In this document: piece by piece, positions 17,907 through 26,328 of the stretch | Numbering within the stretch: the first letter of the stretch is position 1 | Layout: each line of letters begins with the position of its first letter | Origin: Brevundimonas sp. MF30-B | GTDB taxonomy: Bacteria; Pseudomonadota; Alphaproteobacteria; Caulobacterales; Caulobacteraceae | Assembly (NCBI RefSeq): GCF_004683885.1 | Contig: NZ_CP038440.1 | Coordinates: 1,894,001 to 1,958,000, forward strand | Reading direction: 5' to 3' | Length of the DNA stretch: 64,000 bases | Notes under the pieces: model-generated | Databases searched by the model: none | The model's input: the letters and a program-made list of their open reading frames with translations, nothing else | Told to the model about the DNA's origin: nothing | Position numbers and translations under genes: made by a program

Positions 17907-19400
17907 TCAGCCCGGCGCCTGCCCCCCTTCGGACTTCGGGCGGGTACGCTGCGAGCGCAGTCGACGCAGCCAGGGTCTCCAGGCGTCGGCGCTGGACGAG
18001 GGATCACCCAGCTGCCACTCAGCGATCGCTCTTTCGATCCAGCGCGGCTCCTGTGCGCCCAGGGCGAACATGCGGCCGGTGTCGAACCGCCGCACGGCCT
18101 CTCCCACCGAGCCCATGACCGCCTCGGCGGCATCGAAGGTTTCGCCGGAAACGCCGATGAAGTGACCGATGCTCCTGTGCCGAAAGCGCCGGATCGCGGC
18201 TCGGCCGGCTTCGTCGCGCGGCTCGACGGCCACGTCGCACTCCGTGTCGAGCCCCATGGATCGGTTGTTCAGATTGGTCGACCCGATCCTCAACAGGCGG
18301 TCGTCGAACACGGCGACCTTCGAATGCACGATGATCCGTTCGCCGGCGACGGTGCGTGGGCTGAAGGCGGAGAAACGATGATGCTTGTCCGCCGCCTCGA
18401 GGCGGTACAGCACCTCAGCGCGCGCCGTGTCCATCGTGAAGCTGTCGAACCAGGACGGGCTGCGGCCCGTTGAGACCAGTACGATTTCAGGTCCATCCAG
18501 CTCCGCCAGCCGTTCCGCCAGAGCAGCCGCCAGGATCGGCGAAGTGAAGTACTGGTTCTCCAGATAGATCAGCCGCCGGGCGCGCTTGATCGCCTCCAGA
18601 TACAGAGTTTCGTTCTCGCGGACCTCGGCGCGTCCCGCCCAGGCCGGCTCGGTGCGCGCGATCGCGACCGGGGCTTCACGGATGTCCGGTTCGACGCCGT
18701 CCGGCCAGGGATCACCCGGCGCATTGTCCGGCAGCGTCCGCTCCCAGGTGGCGCGGAACCAGCGCTCTCTCGCCAGATCCCCAAGCGCGCGGGCTGCGGG
18801 GCCGTCGAAGACGCACATCGTTTCGTGGCGAGGGGCGCAGATGTCTCCCGACGGTCGACAGCGACGCGGGTCGCCGTCCAGATGTTCGACCGAATCCCAG
18901 CGGTCGGTTGAGATATCTCCTCCGCCGCAAAACGCCACGGCGTCGTCGATGATCACCGCCTTCTGATGGTGACACGCTCCCATGGGGCCCGGGGCGTCCA
19001 GCCGAAACTCGATCATGCGCTTGCGGAACCACCCCTGCGCTCGGTGCGGATAGAAACCTTGCGACGCCGCGATCACGAGCGGCGACTTCCAAATCAGCAG
19101 GCGGACTTCCAATTCTGGTCTTTGCTTGACCAGCATGCGGAGCTGATGACCGATCTCCGCCTGACGGTCGGTCGGCCGGGTCTCCGGATCCAGATGGGTG
19201 CGCGGGTCGAACTGCCAGCCCAGAACGACGATCGACCTCTGCGCCTTGTGCAGCGCCGACGACAGGGCGTCGAAATAGGCTTCATTTTCCATGAGCACGG
19301 CGAATCGATGCGCGACCTCGCTGCGCCAGACGCCTGGAGCGCCGGGACCTGCAAGGTCGCCCTCATAGGCGCCGGTGGCGATGTCGGCGTCTGCGGCCAT
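17907..19400 (-). CDS. Phospholipase D-like protein (cardiolipin synthase / ClsB-like)
   Basis: A 497-residue protein with two HKD motifs: HHQKAVIIDD (H145/K147) with GGGDISTDRW behind it, and HSKVAVFDD (H359/K361) with GSTNLNNRSMGLDTE behind it. This is the bacterial PLD superfamily that transfers phosphatidyl groups, e.g. to make cardiolipin. There is no N-terminal pair of membrane helices as in ClsA, so it is closer to the ClsB/PLD branch; cytosolic or peripheral membrane. The start at 19400 has an AGGAAG site. Convergent with the YbhP-like gene. Confidence 0.9.
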   Translation of the reverse strand: MAADADIATGAYEGDLAGPGAPGVWRSEVAHRFAVLMENEAYFDALSSALHKAQRSIVVLGWQFDPRTHLDPETRPTDRQAEIGHQLRMLVKQRPELEVRLLIWKSPLVIAASQGFYPHRAQGWFRKRMIEFRLDAPGPMGACHHQKAVIIDDAVAFCGGGDISTDRWDSVEHLDGDPRRCRPSGDICAPRHETMCVFDGPAARALGDLARERWFRATWERTLPDNAPGDPWPDGVEPDIREAPVAIARTEPAWAGRAEVRENETLYLEAIKRARRLIYLENQYFTSPILAAALAERLAELDGPEIVLVSTGRSPSWFDSFTMDTARAEVLYRLEAADKHHRFSAFSPRTVAGERIIVHSKVAVFDDRLLRIGSTNLNNRSMGLDTECDVAVEPRDEAGRAAIRRFRHRSIGHFIGVSGETFDAAEAVMGSVGEAVRRFDTGRMFALGAQEPRWIERAIAEWQLGDPSSSADAWRPWLRRLRSQRTRPKSEGGQAPG

Positions 19401-19555
19401 GCCGCTTCCTCTGCGCTGGATTCGTGACGCTACGGCGAACGTCGGCCCTGAGCTTCATCCGTTTCACGGGCGCCCGTTGCGGTCAACGCGGCCTGTTTGC
19501 GCTTGAGCGGAAAAACGAGCATAAAGCACACAGGTTTGGAGAAGGAACGACGCAG
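19401..19555. other. Non-coding gap between the PLD gene and a small putative gene
   Basis: 155 nt holding the upstream regions of the PLD gene (reading left) and of the small gene at 19556 (reading right). The right part is relatively A+T-rich (AAAAACGAGCATAAAGCACAC) and could contain a promoter. Together with 19742-19866, which I also read as non-coding, it frames the small ORF. Confidence 0.4.
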
Positions 19556-19741
19556 GTGCAGGCGTTGATCGAATTGATCGCCGGCTTCGTCGCGCTTCTG
19601 GCCTCGGTGGCCCTGTCGCAGTTCGGCGTCGACATGCAGACACCGCGCACCCCGCCTCAGGAAGTCCGGCGCGTCGAGGATTGCGCGGGCGCCGCAACGG
19701 CGCCCAATAGCGTGCCTGCTCCCATCGAACATCACTGCTAG
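19556..19741 (+). CDS. Small putative single-span membrane protein
   Basis: GTG 19556 is preceded by an AAGGA ribosome site, and would give 61 residues: a hydrophobic helix (LIELIAGFVALLASVALSQF) followed by a polar tail with two cysteines (EDCAGA and the C-terminal HHC). The frame stays open upstream to 19424 but those residues look random. Nothing recognisable by family. Support is the ribosome site, the clean membrane helix and the lack of any other gene here; it could still be chance in G+C-rich DNA. Confidence 0.4.
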   Translation: MQALIELIAGFVALLASVALSQFGVDMQTPRTPPQEVRRVEDCAGAATAPNSVPAPIEHHC

Positions 19742-19866
19742 GCCTCGCACTTCGGTTTCATCCCCGGTTCAGTCGTTCTGCGGGTTTCCGCCGTGCCCTG
19801 CAGCCGCTAGGTTCGCCGCCCGCGGCCGCGTCCGACAGGGCCGTCAGTTCGTGAGATTGCTCGCCG

Positions 19867-22317
19867 ATGAAATCCCGCCGACGGCCGCCGCTGAATCTGA
19901 CTGAAGCCGAACCCTCGCCGGATGCGGTCGGCGTCGACGCTGCGCCTGATCCGTCCCTGGCGCCGATCGAACCGAGCGCTGAGCCGGTCGTACCCGAGCC
20001 CGAAGCTGCCGACCGCCCCATGTCCGAACGCCAGCGTCGTCGGCTTGAGCAGGCGCGGCTGCAAGGCGACGCCACACCTGCCGGCGTCGAGATGACCCGC
20101 TCGGCCGACGCGCCGCCCGCCGTGTCCTCTCCCTCGCACACTCCCGTTCTGCCCGACCATGCACCGCGCGGAGAGCCGGCTCGTCACGCCTACGCCTTGG
20201 CCGCACTCGCGTCGGTCTTGTGGATCGGCGGCGTGGCGTCGTGGCTGGCGTACGAGGTCGGCGCCGGCGGCGCGGAGCTGAACGCCTTGCGCGTCGCGCT
20301 CTTCTCACTCGTCGCCCTCGCCCCGGTCGGTCTGGCGCTTATGCTGGCGCATGCGTCGCGACACGCAGCCGCCCTGGCGCTCGAAACCCGTCGCGCTCGC
20401 GACCTTTCCAATGCCCTGGTGGCTCCGACGGCCCTCGCCGCCCGCGAGGCTGGTCAGGTGCTTACAGGCTTGCGCGGAGACATCGACCACGCCGCTCTGG
20501 CGGCTGAGCGCGCGCGCAACGACATGGCTCTGCTGCGCGAGGCTCTGGCCGAGGAGACCCGACGTCTGAACGAGGCCGCAGAAACCGCCGGCCGAACCGC
20601 GCGCGAGCTGGCGGCACAGCTGGGCGCGGAACGCGAGGCCATGGGCGGACTGGGCGAACGCCTGGACCGCCAGGCCGCCGGCGTGGTCGAGGCGGTCGAG
20701 CGTCAGTCGCGCATGGTCGGCGACGCGTCCGACCTGGCTCAGGCCCAACTGCGCGAAGCGGAGGCCGCCCTCGCCGCCCGCGCCGCGGACCTGGCCGCCG
20801 CTGCGGGCGAGGCCCAGGACGCCGCCCGCGCCGCCTCCGACGACCTGGCTCGTCAGACGCTGCGACTGGAGACCGCCGGCTCTGGAGTCGCCGAGCAGAT
20901 CCACGCGGTCGAGGAGGGGCTTGGACAGCAGCGCGCATCCCTGGTCACCGCCGCCTACGCCCTGCGCACCGATCAGGAGGATTTCTCCGCCCAGGTGGAA
21001 AGCCAGCGGGCCCAGCTCGTGGAGCAGTTGTCCGCCACCCGCCAGGCGTCCAGCGAACTGAACCGCGTCTCGGCCCAGACCCGTCAGTCGATGCGCGAAC
21101 TGGTCGAAGCCGCCGGCGATCAGTTCAAGGCCCTCGTGGAGATGTCGCAGCGCGAGGCCGACGGTTTTGACAACGCCACCAAGCTTGCGCTCGACCGCTT
21201 CGAGGCCCTCGCCGCCGAATCTCGTGATCTTCTCATCGAGGAGACCCGGCGGGCGTTGGAGGCGATGAAGGCGACAGCCGACGAATCGCGAGCCGCAGCC
21301 GCAGACGCCGCCCATCAGGCGCAGATTCGGGCGGATCGCCTCGGCGAGGCCCTGTTCGAGGCCGCACAGAAGGCCGACCAGGCTGCAGACGCCCGCATCG
21401 AAGGGGCCCGCCGCATCGTCGGCGAAACGGCCGACATGGTGGATCAGACCGGCGAGCAAGTGTTGAACCGCCTCGAAGCCATGCTGGAGCGAATGGCCAG
21501 GGCGTTGTCAGACGTCGACGCCGCCGTGGCCCAGGTCGACGCACGCACCGCGCGCCTGCCCCAGGAGGCGCGCGACCGCGTCGAGGCTGTACGGACAAGC
21601 GTCGAACAGGGACTGGCCGCTCTGTCGGACGCCTCTCGCAAGGCGGCCGAAGACACCGCTGCGGTCGAAGCAGGCTTCCAGGACCGGGTGCGCCGCAACT
21701 ACGACATGCTGACTGAGGCGGTGAAGCTGATGGGCGTGGTGTCCGGCGACGCCGCGCCGCGCCGCCGAGATCTGGGCCTCGACGCAGAGCCGGCGCGCCC
21801 CGAGGAACGCGACGGCCTGCGCGGTCGACTGAAGCTGGAGGCCGCCCCCAAAGGCGCCGACTCGCAGAGTTCTGTCCGCGGCGACGCCGGGCTGGACTGG
21901 GCGGACCTCGGGCGGCCGGAGCCGGATCAGAAGCCCGCGCCCCCCCCGGTCGAGCGGGATCTCGACAATCTGACCGATCGCATTACCGCCGCCATCCGCC
22001 GCATGGGCGTTGATCCGAACGCCCTGTTGCCGCGCGCTCGGGTCGAAGAGGCCGCGCGGGCCCTCGCGTCCGGCGATGCGGAGGCGGCTCGGCATATCGT
22101 GCGTCGCGTCGCCCCTGCGGCCGTTCGCAGCGTCTCGCGCCGCGTTTTGGCCGACTCTGGCCTGCAGGCCGAGGCCGAAGCCTATGTGCGGGCCATGAGC
22201 CGTGCCATGGCGCCCGCCGCCTCCCGACGCGACGACGCGGAAGTGCTGGCGCGCCTATCCACGGACGGCGGGCGGGCCTTCATGCTGCTGGACGCGGCCA
22301 TCGGCGACCTGGCCTGA
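19867..22317 (+). CDS. tipN: TipN-like polar coiled-coil membrane protein
   Basis: An 816-residue protein. Residues 1-107 are Pro/acidic and low-complexity; two transmembrane helices lie at about 108-129 and 143-163; from about 170 to 630 there is an almost unbroken Ala/Glu/Arg-rich coiled coil; a conserved-looking C-terminal domain starts near 700 (DLDNLTDRITAAIRRMGVD, ARALASGDAEAARHIVRRV, LLDAAIGDLA). This layout (two N-terminal membrane helices plus huge coiled coil, 800-900 residues) and the C-terminal block fit TipN, the Caulobacter new-pole landmark that orients the division plane, flagellum placement and ParA-driven segregation. Identification is by architecture and remembered sequence, so it could be another coiled-coil protein. 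A small Pcp-like gene follows. Confidence 0.7.
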   Translation: MKSRRRPPLNLTEAEPSPDAVGVDAAPDPSLAPIEPSAEPVVPEPEAADRPMSERQRRRLEQARLQGDATPAGVEMTRSADAPPAVSSPSHTPVLPDHAPRGEPARHAYALAALASVLWIGGVASWLAYEVGAGGAELNALRVALFSLVALAPVGLALMLAHASRHAAALALETRRARDLSNALVAPTALAAREAGQVLTGLRGDIDHAALAAERARNDMALLREALAEETRRLNEAAETAGRTARELAAQLGAEREAMGGLGERLDRQAAGVVEAVERQSRMVGDASDLAQAQLREAEAALAARAADLAAAAGEAQDAARAASDDLARQTLRLETAGSGVAEQIHAVEEGLGQQRASLVTAAYALRTDQEDFSAQVESQRAQLVEQLSATRQASSELNRVSAQTRQSMRELVEAAGDQFKALVEMSQREADGFDNATKLALDRFEALAAESRDLLIEETRRALEAMKATADESRAAAADAAHQAQIRADRLGEALFEAAQKADQAADARIEGARRIVGETADMVDQTGEQVLNRLEAMLERMARALSDVDAAVAQVDARTARLPQEARDRVEAVRTSVEQGLAALSDASRKAAEDTAAVEAGFQDRVRRNYDMLTEAVKLMGVVSGDAAPRRRDLGLDAEPARPEERDGLRGRLKLEAAPKGADSQSSVRGDAGLDWADLGRPEPDQKPAPPPVERDLDNLTDRITAAIRRMGVDPNALLPRARVEEAARALASGDAEAARHIVRRVAPAAVRSVSRRVLADSGLQAEAEAYVRAMSRAMAPAASRRDDAEVLARLSTDGGRAFMLLDAAIGDLA

Positions 22318-22391
22318 GCCAAGATGCTTGACGCCGGGGCTGCGATGAGGCGAGTTCTCTTCCCGCTGTTGCAGAGCGCAGCGGAGGGGCC

Positions 22392-22976
22392 ATGACGAAC
22401 ATTGACGTCGAACCGACGCCGCGCGATCGCCGCCCCTCCATCGTCATCTGCGCGTGGGAGCGCCACGACGCAGGGTGGGACCTCTTCGAAGACCTGTCCG
22501 GGGAGCCCTGGAGCCCCGAAGGGGCGCGCACGGTGACACCCGAGCGCGCCGATCTTCAGGCTCTGACCGATCTGCTGGACAATCAGAACTGTCGCGCTCT
22601 CCTGCTGGTCGGACGTAGTCGATCGAACGACGGGTTCCGCGTTCAAATGAGAGCGGAGAACCGGGGCGCCGACAATGGCGAGCGCTTGGCCCCGACCGGA
22701 CCGGGCGTCGTGCGCGCCACGGCCCCTGTGGCCGAAATGGTCCGCGCACTCAACGCCGCCGGCTTGGCTGCAAGCTCGACCTCTGAGGCAGAACAGGACG
22801 CCGGCAGCCAACTGCTCTATCGAGTTCTCAATGGCTTGCGCGATGGGCAGGCCACGCCCTCGATCGGCCTTCTGCGCGCGCCCTCCCGCGCGCCTGCCGA
22901 TGAGGTGCGGCGCGCCGTCAAGGCTGCGGCCGAGGCGATGATGGGGCGCGATCCGGCTTCCCTGGCCCGCGCGTGA
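22392..22976 (+). CDS. Pyroglutamyl-peptidase-like protein, probably inactive
   Basis: A 194-residue protein with no certain family. Its middle and end follow the order of pyrrolidone-carboxylate peptidase (Pcp, peptidase C15): LLLVGRSRSNDGFRVQMRAEN parallels the Pcp stretch with its catalytic Glu, and VAEMVRALNAAGLAASSTSEAEQDAGSQLLYRVLNGL parallels the Pcp segment that carries the catalytic Cys (...AGTFVCN-x-LMY...). At the cysteine position the protein has no Cys; the whole chain contains only two, in ICAWERH and QNCRALL. The N-terminus VICAWERHDAG may correspond to the first Pcp strand and loop. A GGAGGGG ribosome site precedes ATG 22392. It lies 74 nt behind the tipN-like gene and may share its transcript. 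The Pcp link is inference by eye. Confidence 0.6.
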   Translation: MTNIDVEPTPRDRRPSIVICAWERHDAGWDLFEDLSGEPWSPEGARTVTPERADLQALTDLLDNQNCRALLLVGRSRSNDGFRVQMRAENRGADNGERLAPTGPGVVRATAPVAEMVRALNAAGLAASSTSEAEQDAGSQLLYRVLNGLRDGQATPSIGLLRAPSRAPADEVRRAVKAAAEAMMGRDPASLARA

Positions 22977-23009
22977 TTGACGTCGGAACGGGCGGCTTCA
23001 GACTCGACC

Positions 23010-23375
23010 ATGACCCCATCCCGCAATCTGCTGGTCTTCGCCGCGTTGAACGGCGCTCTGGGCGTAACCTTGGGCGCCTTCGCCGCGCACGGAGCGTCGC
23101 CGCAGGTCAAGACCTTGCTCACCACGGGGGCTCAGTACCAGCTGCTGCATGCCGTTCTCGCGGTCGCCTGCGCGCTGTCGAGCGCCCGCACGATCCACCT
23201 GGCGGGATGGCTGGGGGCCTCGGGCGGGCTGGTGTTCAGCCTGGCGCTCTGCGCGCTCGGCCTGCTCAGTCTGTCGGCCATGGGCGCGGTCGCCCCGCTT
23301 GGCGGCCTGCTGATGCTGGCGGCCTGGGTCTTGCTCGCTTTCGCCGGTCTGCGCCGACATCGCAACGCCGGCTGA
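23010..23375 (+). CDS. DUF423 family membrane protein
   Basis: A 121-residue protein with four membrane helices. The hallmark is at the start: LLVFAALNGALGVTLGAFAAHG, followed by the QYQLLHAVLA segment and the C-terminal MGAVAPLGGLLMLAAWVLLAFAG. Function of the family is unknown; it is widespread and small. I use ATG 23010, as the conserved domain starts there; a TTG at 22977 is possible but adds an unconserved tail. Lies between the Pcp-like gene and pip on the same strand with short gaps. Confidence 0.9.
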   Translation: MTPSRNLLVFAALNGALGVTLGAFAAHGASPQVKTLLTTGAQYQLLHAVLAVACALSSARTIHLAGWLGASGGLVFSLALCALGLLSLSAMGAVAPLGGLLMLAAWVLLAFAGLRRHRNAG

Positions 23376-23402
23376 TCCCCTTCTCGTCTCTTCTGGAGTT
23401 CC

Positions 23403-24377
23403 ATGGCCTTTCCTGCACCGACCGCCCCCCGCCGCGACCTGCACCCCGAAATCGAGCCCTACGCTTCCGGCTTCATGGCGACCGAGGGGGTACACGAAAT
23501 CTACTATGAAGAGAGCGGCAATCCGCAGGGCCGCCCCGTCATCGTGTTGCATGGGGGGCCAGGCGGTGCGGTCAATCCGACCATGCGGCGCTACTTTGAC
23601 CCGGCGCGGTATCGGATCATCATGTTCGATCAGCGCGGCTGTGGGCGCTCTCGACCTCACGCCTCTCTGGAAGAGAACACGACCTGGCGTCTGATTGAGG
23701 ACATCGAACGACTGCGCGAGCGCCTTGGCGTCGATCGGTGGGTGGTGTTCGGCGGTTCCTGGGGATCGACCCTGTCGCTGGCCTACGCCATCACCCATCC
23801 TGATCGAGCGATCGCCCTGGTGTTGCGAGGCATCTTTCTGATGAGCCGCAAGGAGTTAGAGTGGTTCTATCAGGATGGCGCATCCATGATCTTGCCCGAC
23901 GCCTGGGAGCGGTTCGTCGCCCCTATCCCTGAGGCGGAGCGCGGGGACCTCATGGCGGCCTACAACCGGCGGCTGCTGGGCGACGACGTGGCCGAGCGGG
24001 AACGCTGCGCCATCGCCTGGTCCAGCTGGGAAGGCGAGACCGTGTCGGTCCAGGGTCCGTCGGGTCTGCCGGACAAGTTCGCCGAGCCGCACTTCGCCGT
24101 AGCCTTCGCGCGGATCGAGAACTGGTACTTTACGAACGGCGGATTCTTCGAGAGCGAGGACTGGATTCTTCGAAACGTCGACCGAATCCGAGACATTCCC
24201 GCTTGGATCGCTCAGGGCCGTTTCGATGTGGTGACCCCCATGGACGCAGCCTGGCGCCTGCACCGGGCTTGGCCCGAAGCCAGGCTGGAGGTGATCGGGG
24301 ACGCCGGCCATGCCTCATCCGAACCCGGCATCATCGACAGCTTGGTGCGCGCAACCGACTGGGCCGCCGACCTGTAG
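23403..24377 (+). CDS. pip: Proline iminopeptidase (peptidase S33)
   Basis: Removes N-terminal proline from peptides; cytosolic alpha/beta hydrolase. The 324-residue protein starts like the family (LHPEIEPYASGFM), has the oxyanion block HGGPGGAVNP, DQRGCGRSRPH, the nucleophile elbow GGSWGS (S119), the helical cap with SWEGETVSV and IENWYFTNGGFF, then QGRFDVVTP (acid) and GDAGHASSEPG (His). A GGAG site precedes ATG 23403. Length and motifs are complete. Confidence 0.95.
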   Translation: MAFPAPTAPRRDLHPEIEPYASGFMATEGVHEIYYEESGNPQGRPVIVLHGGPGGAVNPTMRRYFDPARYRIIMFDQRGCGRSRPHASLEENTTWRLIEDIERLRERLGVDRWVVFGGSWGSTLSLAYAITHPDRAIALVLRGIFLMSRKELEWFYQDGASMILPDAWERFVAPIPEAERGDLMAAYNRRLLGDDVAERERCAIAWSSWEGETVSVQGPSGLPDKFAEPHFAVAFARIENWYFTNGGFFESEDWILRNVDRIRDIPAWIAQGRFDVVTPMDAAWRLHRAWPEARLEVIGDAGHASSEPGIIDSLVRATDWAADL

Positions 24378-24398
24378 CGGCCGACGACCCGGGCATGG

Positions 24399-24635
24399 TC
24401 AGTGTTTCTCGGTCCAGCGGTCTTTGGCTTCGTCCTTGGTGAGGCTGAGGAAGACCTTGTCTTCTTCGATGCGCGAGACCCAGCTGACCGGAATGTAGTG
24501 GTGCTTGAAGCCGCCGGCGAGATCGAGCTTGGCCAGCTCGATCTGGTCGCCCTTGACGTGGTCGACGCGGCCGACGTGACCGCCGTCGGAGCCAACGACT
24601 TCTTGATGTTCCTTGATGAGCGAAGCGTCTAGCAT
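24399..24635 (-). CDS. DUF2171 domain-containing protein
   Basis: A 78-residue soluble protein with a PRC-barrel-like beta fold: IKEHQEVVGSDGGHVGRVDHVKGDQIELAK, then HYIPVSWVSRIEEDKVFLSLTKDEAKDRW. Function unknown; such proteins are often multi-copy in alphaproteobacteria and stress-linked. ATG 24635 has an AAGGAGA site. Convergent with pip (21-nt gap) and divergent from the small gene at 24712. Confidence 0.88.
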   Translation of the reverse strand: MLDASLIKEHQEVVGSDGGHVGRVDHVKGDQIELAKLDLAGGFKHHYIPVSWVSRIEEDKVFLSLTKDEAKDRWTEKH

Positions 24636-24711
24636 GGCCGTCTCCTTCTGTTTCAGACCTGGGCGTTAAACACGCGCTGGCGGGTCCGGTTCACATCGGC
24701 GGAGCGTTATC

Positions 24712-24891
24712 GTGGGCGAGATCGTCAATCTGAACCGGGCGCGCAAGGCGCGCGAAAAGGTGCAAGCCAAGCGCACGGCCGAGATCAACCGCACGACCTT
24801 CGGCCGCAACCGAGCCGAGCGCGAGGCGGCGGATCGTGAGCGCGAAAAGGCCAAGACCGCCTTGGACGGCCATCGCCGCGACGACGACTAG
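24712..24891 (+). CDS. Small DUF4169-type protein
   Basis: A 59-residue Arg/Lys/Glu-rich protein read from GTG 24712: VGEIVNLNRARKAREK at the start, RTTFGRNRAEREA in the middle, and AKTALDGHRRDDD at the end. That order (MG-I-VNLN-RARK, then -FGR-KAE-, then -LDGH-) is the DUF4169 pattern in alphaproteobacteria. It is predicted to be one long charged helix. Ribosome site GGCGGAG lies about 10 nt upstream. Its TAG overlaps the convergent EamA stop by 4 nt. It is too short for usual ORF cut-offs and easily missed. Confidence 0.8.
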   Translation: MGEIVNLNRARKAREKVQAKRTAEINRTTFGRNRAEREAADREREKAKTALDGHRRDDD

Positions 24892-25811
24892 GCCGAGGCG
24901 GATTTCCTGGGCGCCCAGCTAAGGGCCAACTGCCCAGCCAGCACCAGAAGCAGTCCCACGAGCGCCGAAGGCCCGAACCTCGCGCCCTCGAACAGCACCG
25001 ACACGCCCATGGCGATCGGCGGGGTCAGAGCGGAGATGTAGCTGGCCAGCGCATAGCCGCGCGCCCGGGCGATAGTGAAATACAGTCCGAACGCGATGAC
25101 CGAGCCGAACAGCGACAGATACAGCAGCGAGATGACATAGGCCGGCGTCCACTCCACAGCCCAGGACACGCCGGTCACAAACCCGAACAGGCCGAGCAAG
25201 ACCGTCCCGTACGCCATGGCCCAGGCGGTGCCCGCCAGAACGCCCGCCCCGGCCTGCTGGCCGCGCCAAGCGAACCAGTTGCCGAAGGCCGAGGCGATGA
25301 CCGCGATTAAGGACAAGCCGACCCCCAGCGCGGCGCGCTCGCTGAGGCCCGCCGCCAAAATTTCTCCGCCCGACAGCACCGCAACCCCGATGACGCCCAG
25401 GGCGGCGCCGAGCCAAGCCGTCTTCGCCGCCTTCTGACCCGAGGCCAGGCGGAACAGGATCAGGTTCACGAAGGCCAGGGCCGCGAAGATCACCGCCACG
25501 ATGGCCGACGCGATATTCTCCTCCGCGCGATAGACGCACAGGTAGCTGACCGAAAAGGCGAAGCCGCCCTGCCCCAGCACGGCCAGATGCTGACGCGCCG
25601 TCAGGCCGATGCGCCCGCCGGTCGCCTTGACCACGGCGAACAGCACTACGGAAGCCAGGCCGAACCGCATCACAACGGACACGACAGGGTCGACCGCGCC
25701 CAACTGATGGGTGATCGCGTACCAGGTCGTGCCCCAGATCAGGGCGCAGACGGCCACACCTCCGAGGGCGAAGACGGAAGCCGGCATGGCGGTGCGATTC
25801 GAAGTGCTCAC
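24888..25811 (-). CDS. EamA/DMT-family membrane transporter
   Basis: A 307-residue protein of ten predicted transmembrane helices in two EamA halves. The first begins GVAVCALIWGTTWYAITHQLGAVDPVVSVVMRF, the typical EamA start; the second half contains WRGQQAGAGVLAGTAWAMAYG and ISALTPPIAMGVSVLFEGARFGPSALVGLLLVLAGQL, a typical EamA ending. Substrate cannot be inferred (amino acids or other metabolites in relatives). GTG 25811 has an AGAGG site; ATG 25787 is an alternative. Overlaps the convergent small gene by 4 nt. Confidence 0.92.
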   Translation of the reverse strand: MSTSNRTAMPASVFALGGVAVCALIWGTTWYAITHQLGAVDPVVSVVMRFGLASVVLFAVVKATGGRIGLTARQHLAVLGQGGFAFSVSYLCVYRAEENIASAIVAVIFAALAFVNLILFRLASGQKAAKTAWLGAALGVIGVAVLSGGEILAAGLSERAALGVGLSLIAVIASAFGNWFAWRGQQAGAGVLAGTAWAMAYGTVLLGLFGFVTGVSWAVEWTPAYVISLLYLSLFGSVIAFGLYFTIARARGYALASYISALTPPIAMGVSVLFEGARFGPSALVGLLLVLAGQLALSWAPRKSASA

Positions 25812-25914
25812 GAACGGCCTCTAGCACCCGGTTTTGCTGCGCGCGCTACACGTCTCGCATCGCTCTGTGACGGCGGCCGTTATGGGCTAGACTGTTACGG
25901 CCAGGAGAGAAGCC

Positions 25915-26328
25915 ATGCGTCTTGCCCTCACCGCCCCGCTCGCCGCCGTCATCGCCGGATGCGCGGCCACGCCCCCCATCATGTCGGAGCAGCGCGGGGT
26001 GGATGTCACCGTGACCTACCGCGAGCGCATCCTTCTGCCGCCCGGCCATACGCTGCGCGTCACTCTGGCCGACGTCAGCCTGGCCGATGCGCCGTCAAGG
26101 ACTCTGGCGGAAACAGCGCTGGAACTGGAGGGGCGAGCACCGCCTTACTCAGTACGGTTGTCCACAGACGCCGCCCAGTTGGACCCGCGCCATGAGTACG
26201 CCGTGCGCGCGGAAATCCGCGACCCGGCTGGCGTGCTCCGGTTCACGACAGACACCCGCCATTCCGTGCTGACGCGCGGCGCGCCGGATCGGGCGGACAT
26301 CGTGCTCGTGGGCGTGCGCGCCCCTTGA
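25915..26328 (+). CDS. YbaY-family lipoprotein
   Basis: A 137-residue protein with lipoprotein signal (AAVIAGCAA, Cys16) and one YbaY/YscW-type beta domain: VDVTVTYRERILLPPGHTLRVTLADVSLADAP, PPYSVRLSTDAAQLDPRHEYAVRAEIRD and the final DIVLVGV strand. This fold assists outer-membrane secretin or envelope assembly in some systems (YscW) but most members are of unknown function. AGGAGAG ribosome site. The stop overlaps the TTG start of the next gene. Confidence 0.88.
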   Translation: MRLALTAPLAAVIAGCAATPPIMSEQRGVDVTVTYRERILLPPGHTLRVTLADVSLADAPSRTLAETALELEGRAPPYSVRLSTDAAQLDPRHEYAVRAEIRDPAGVLRFTTDTRHSVLTRGAPDRADIVLVGVRAP

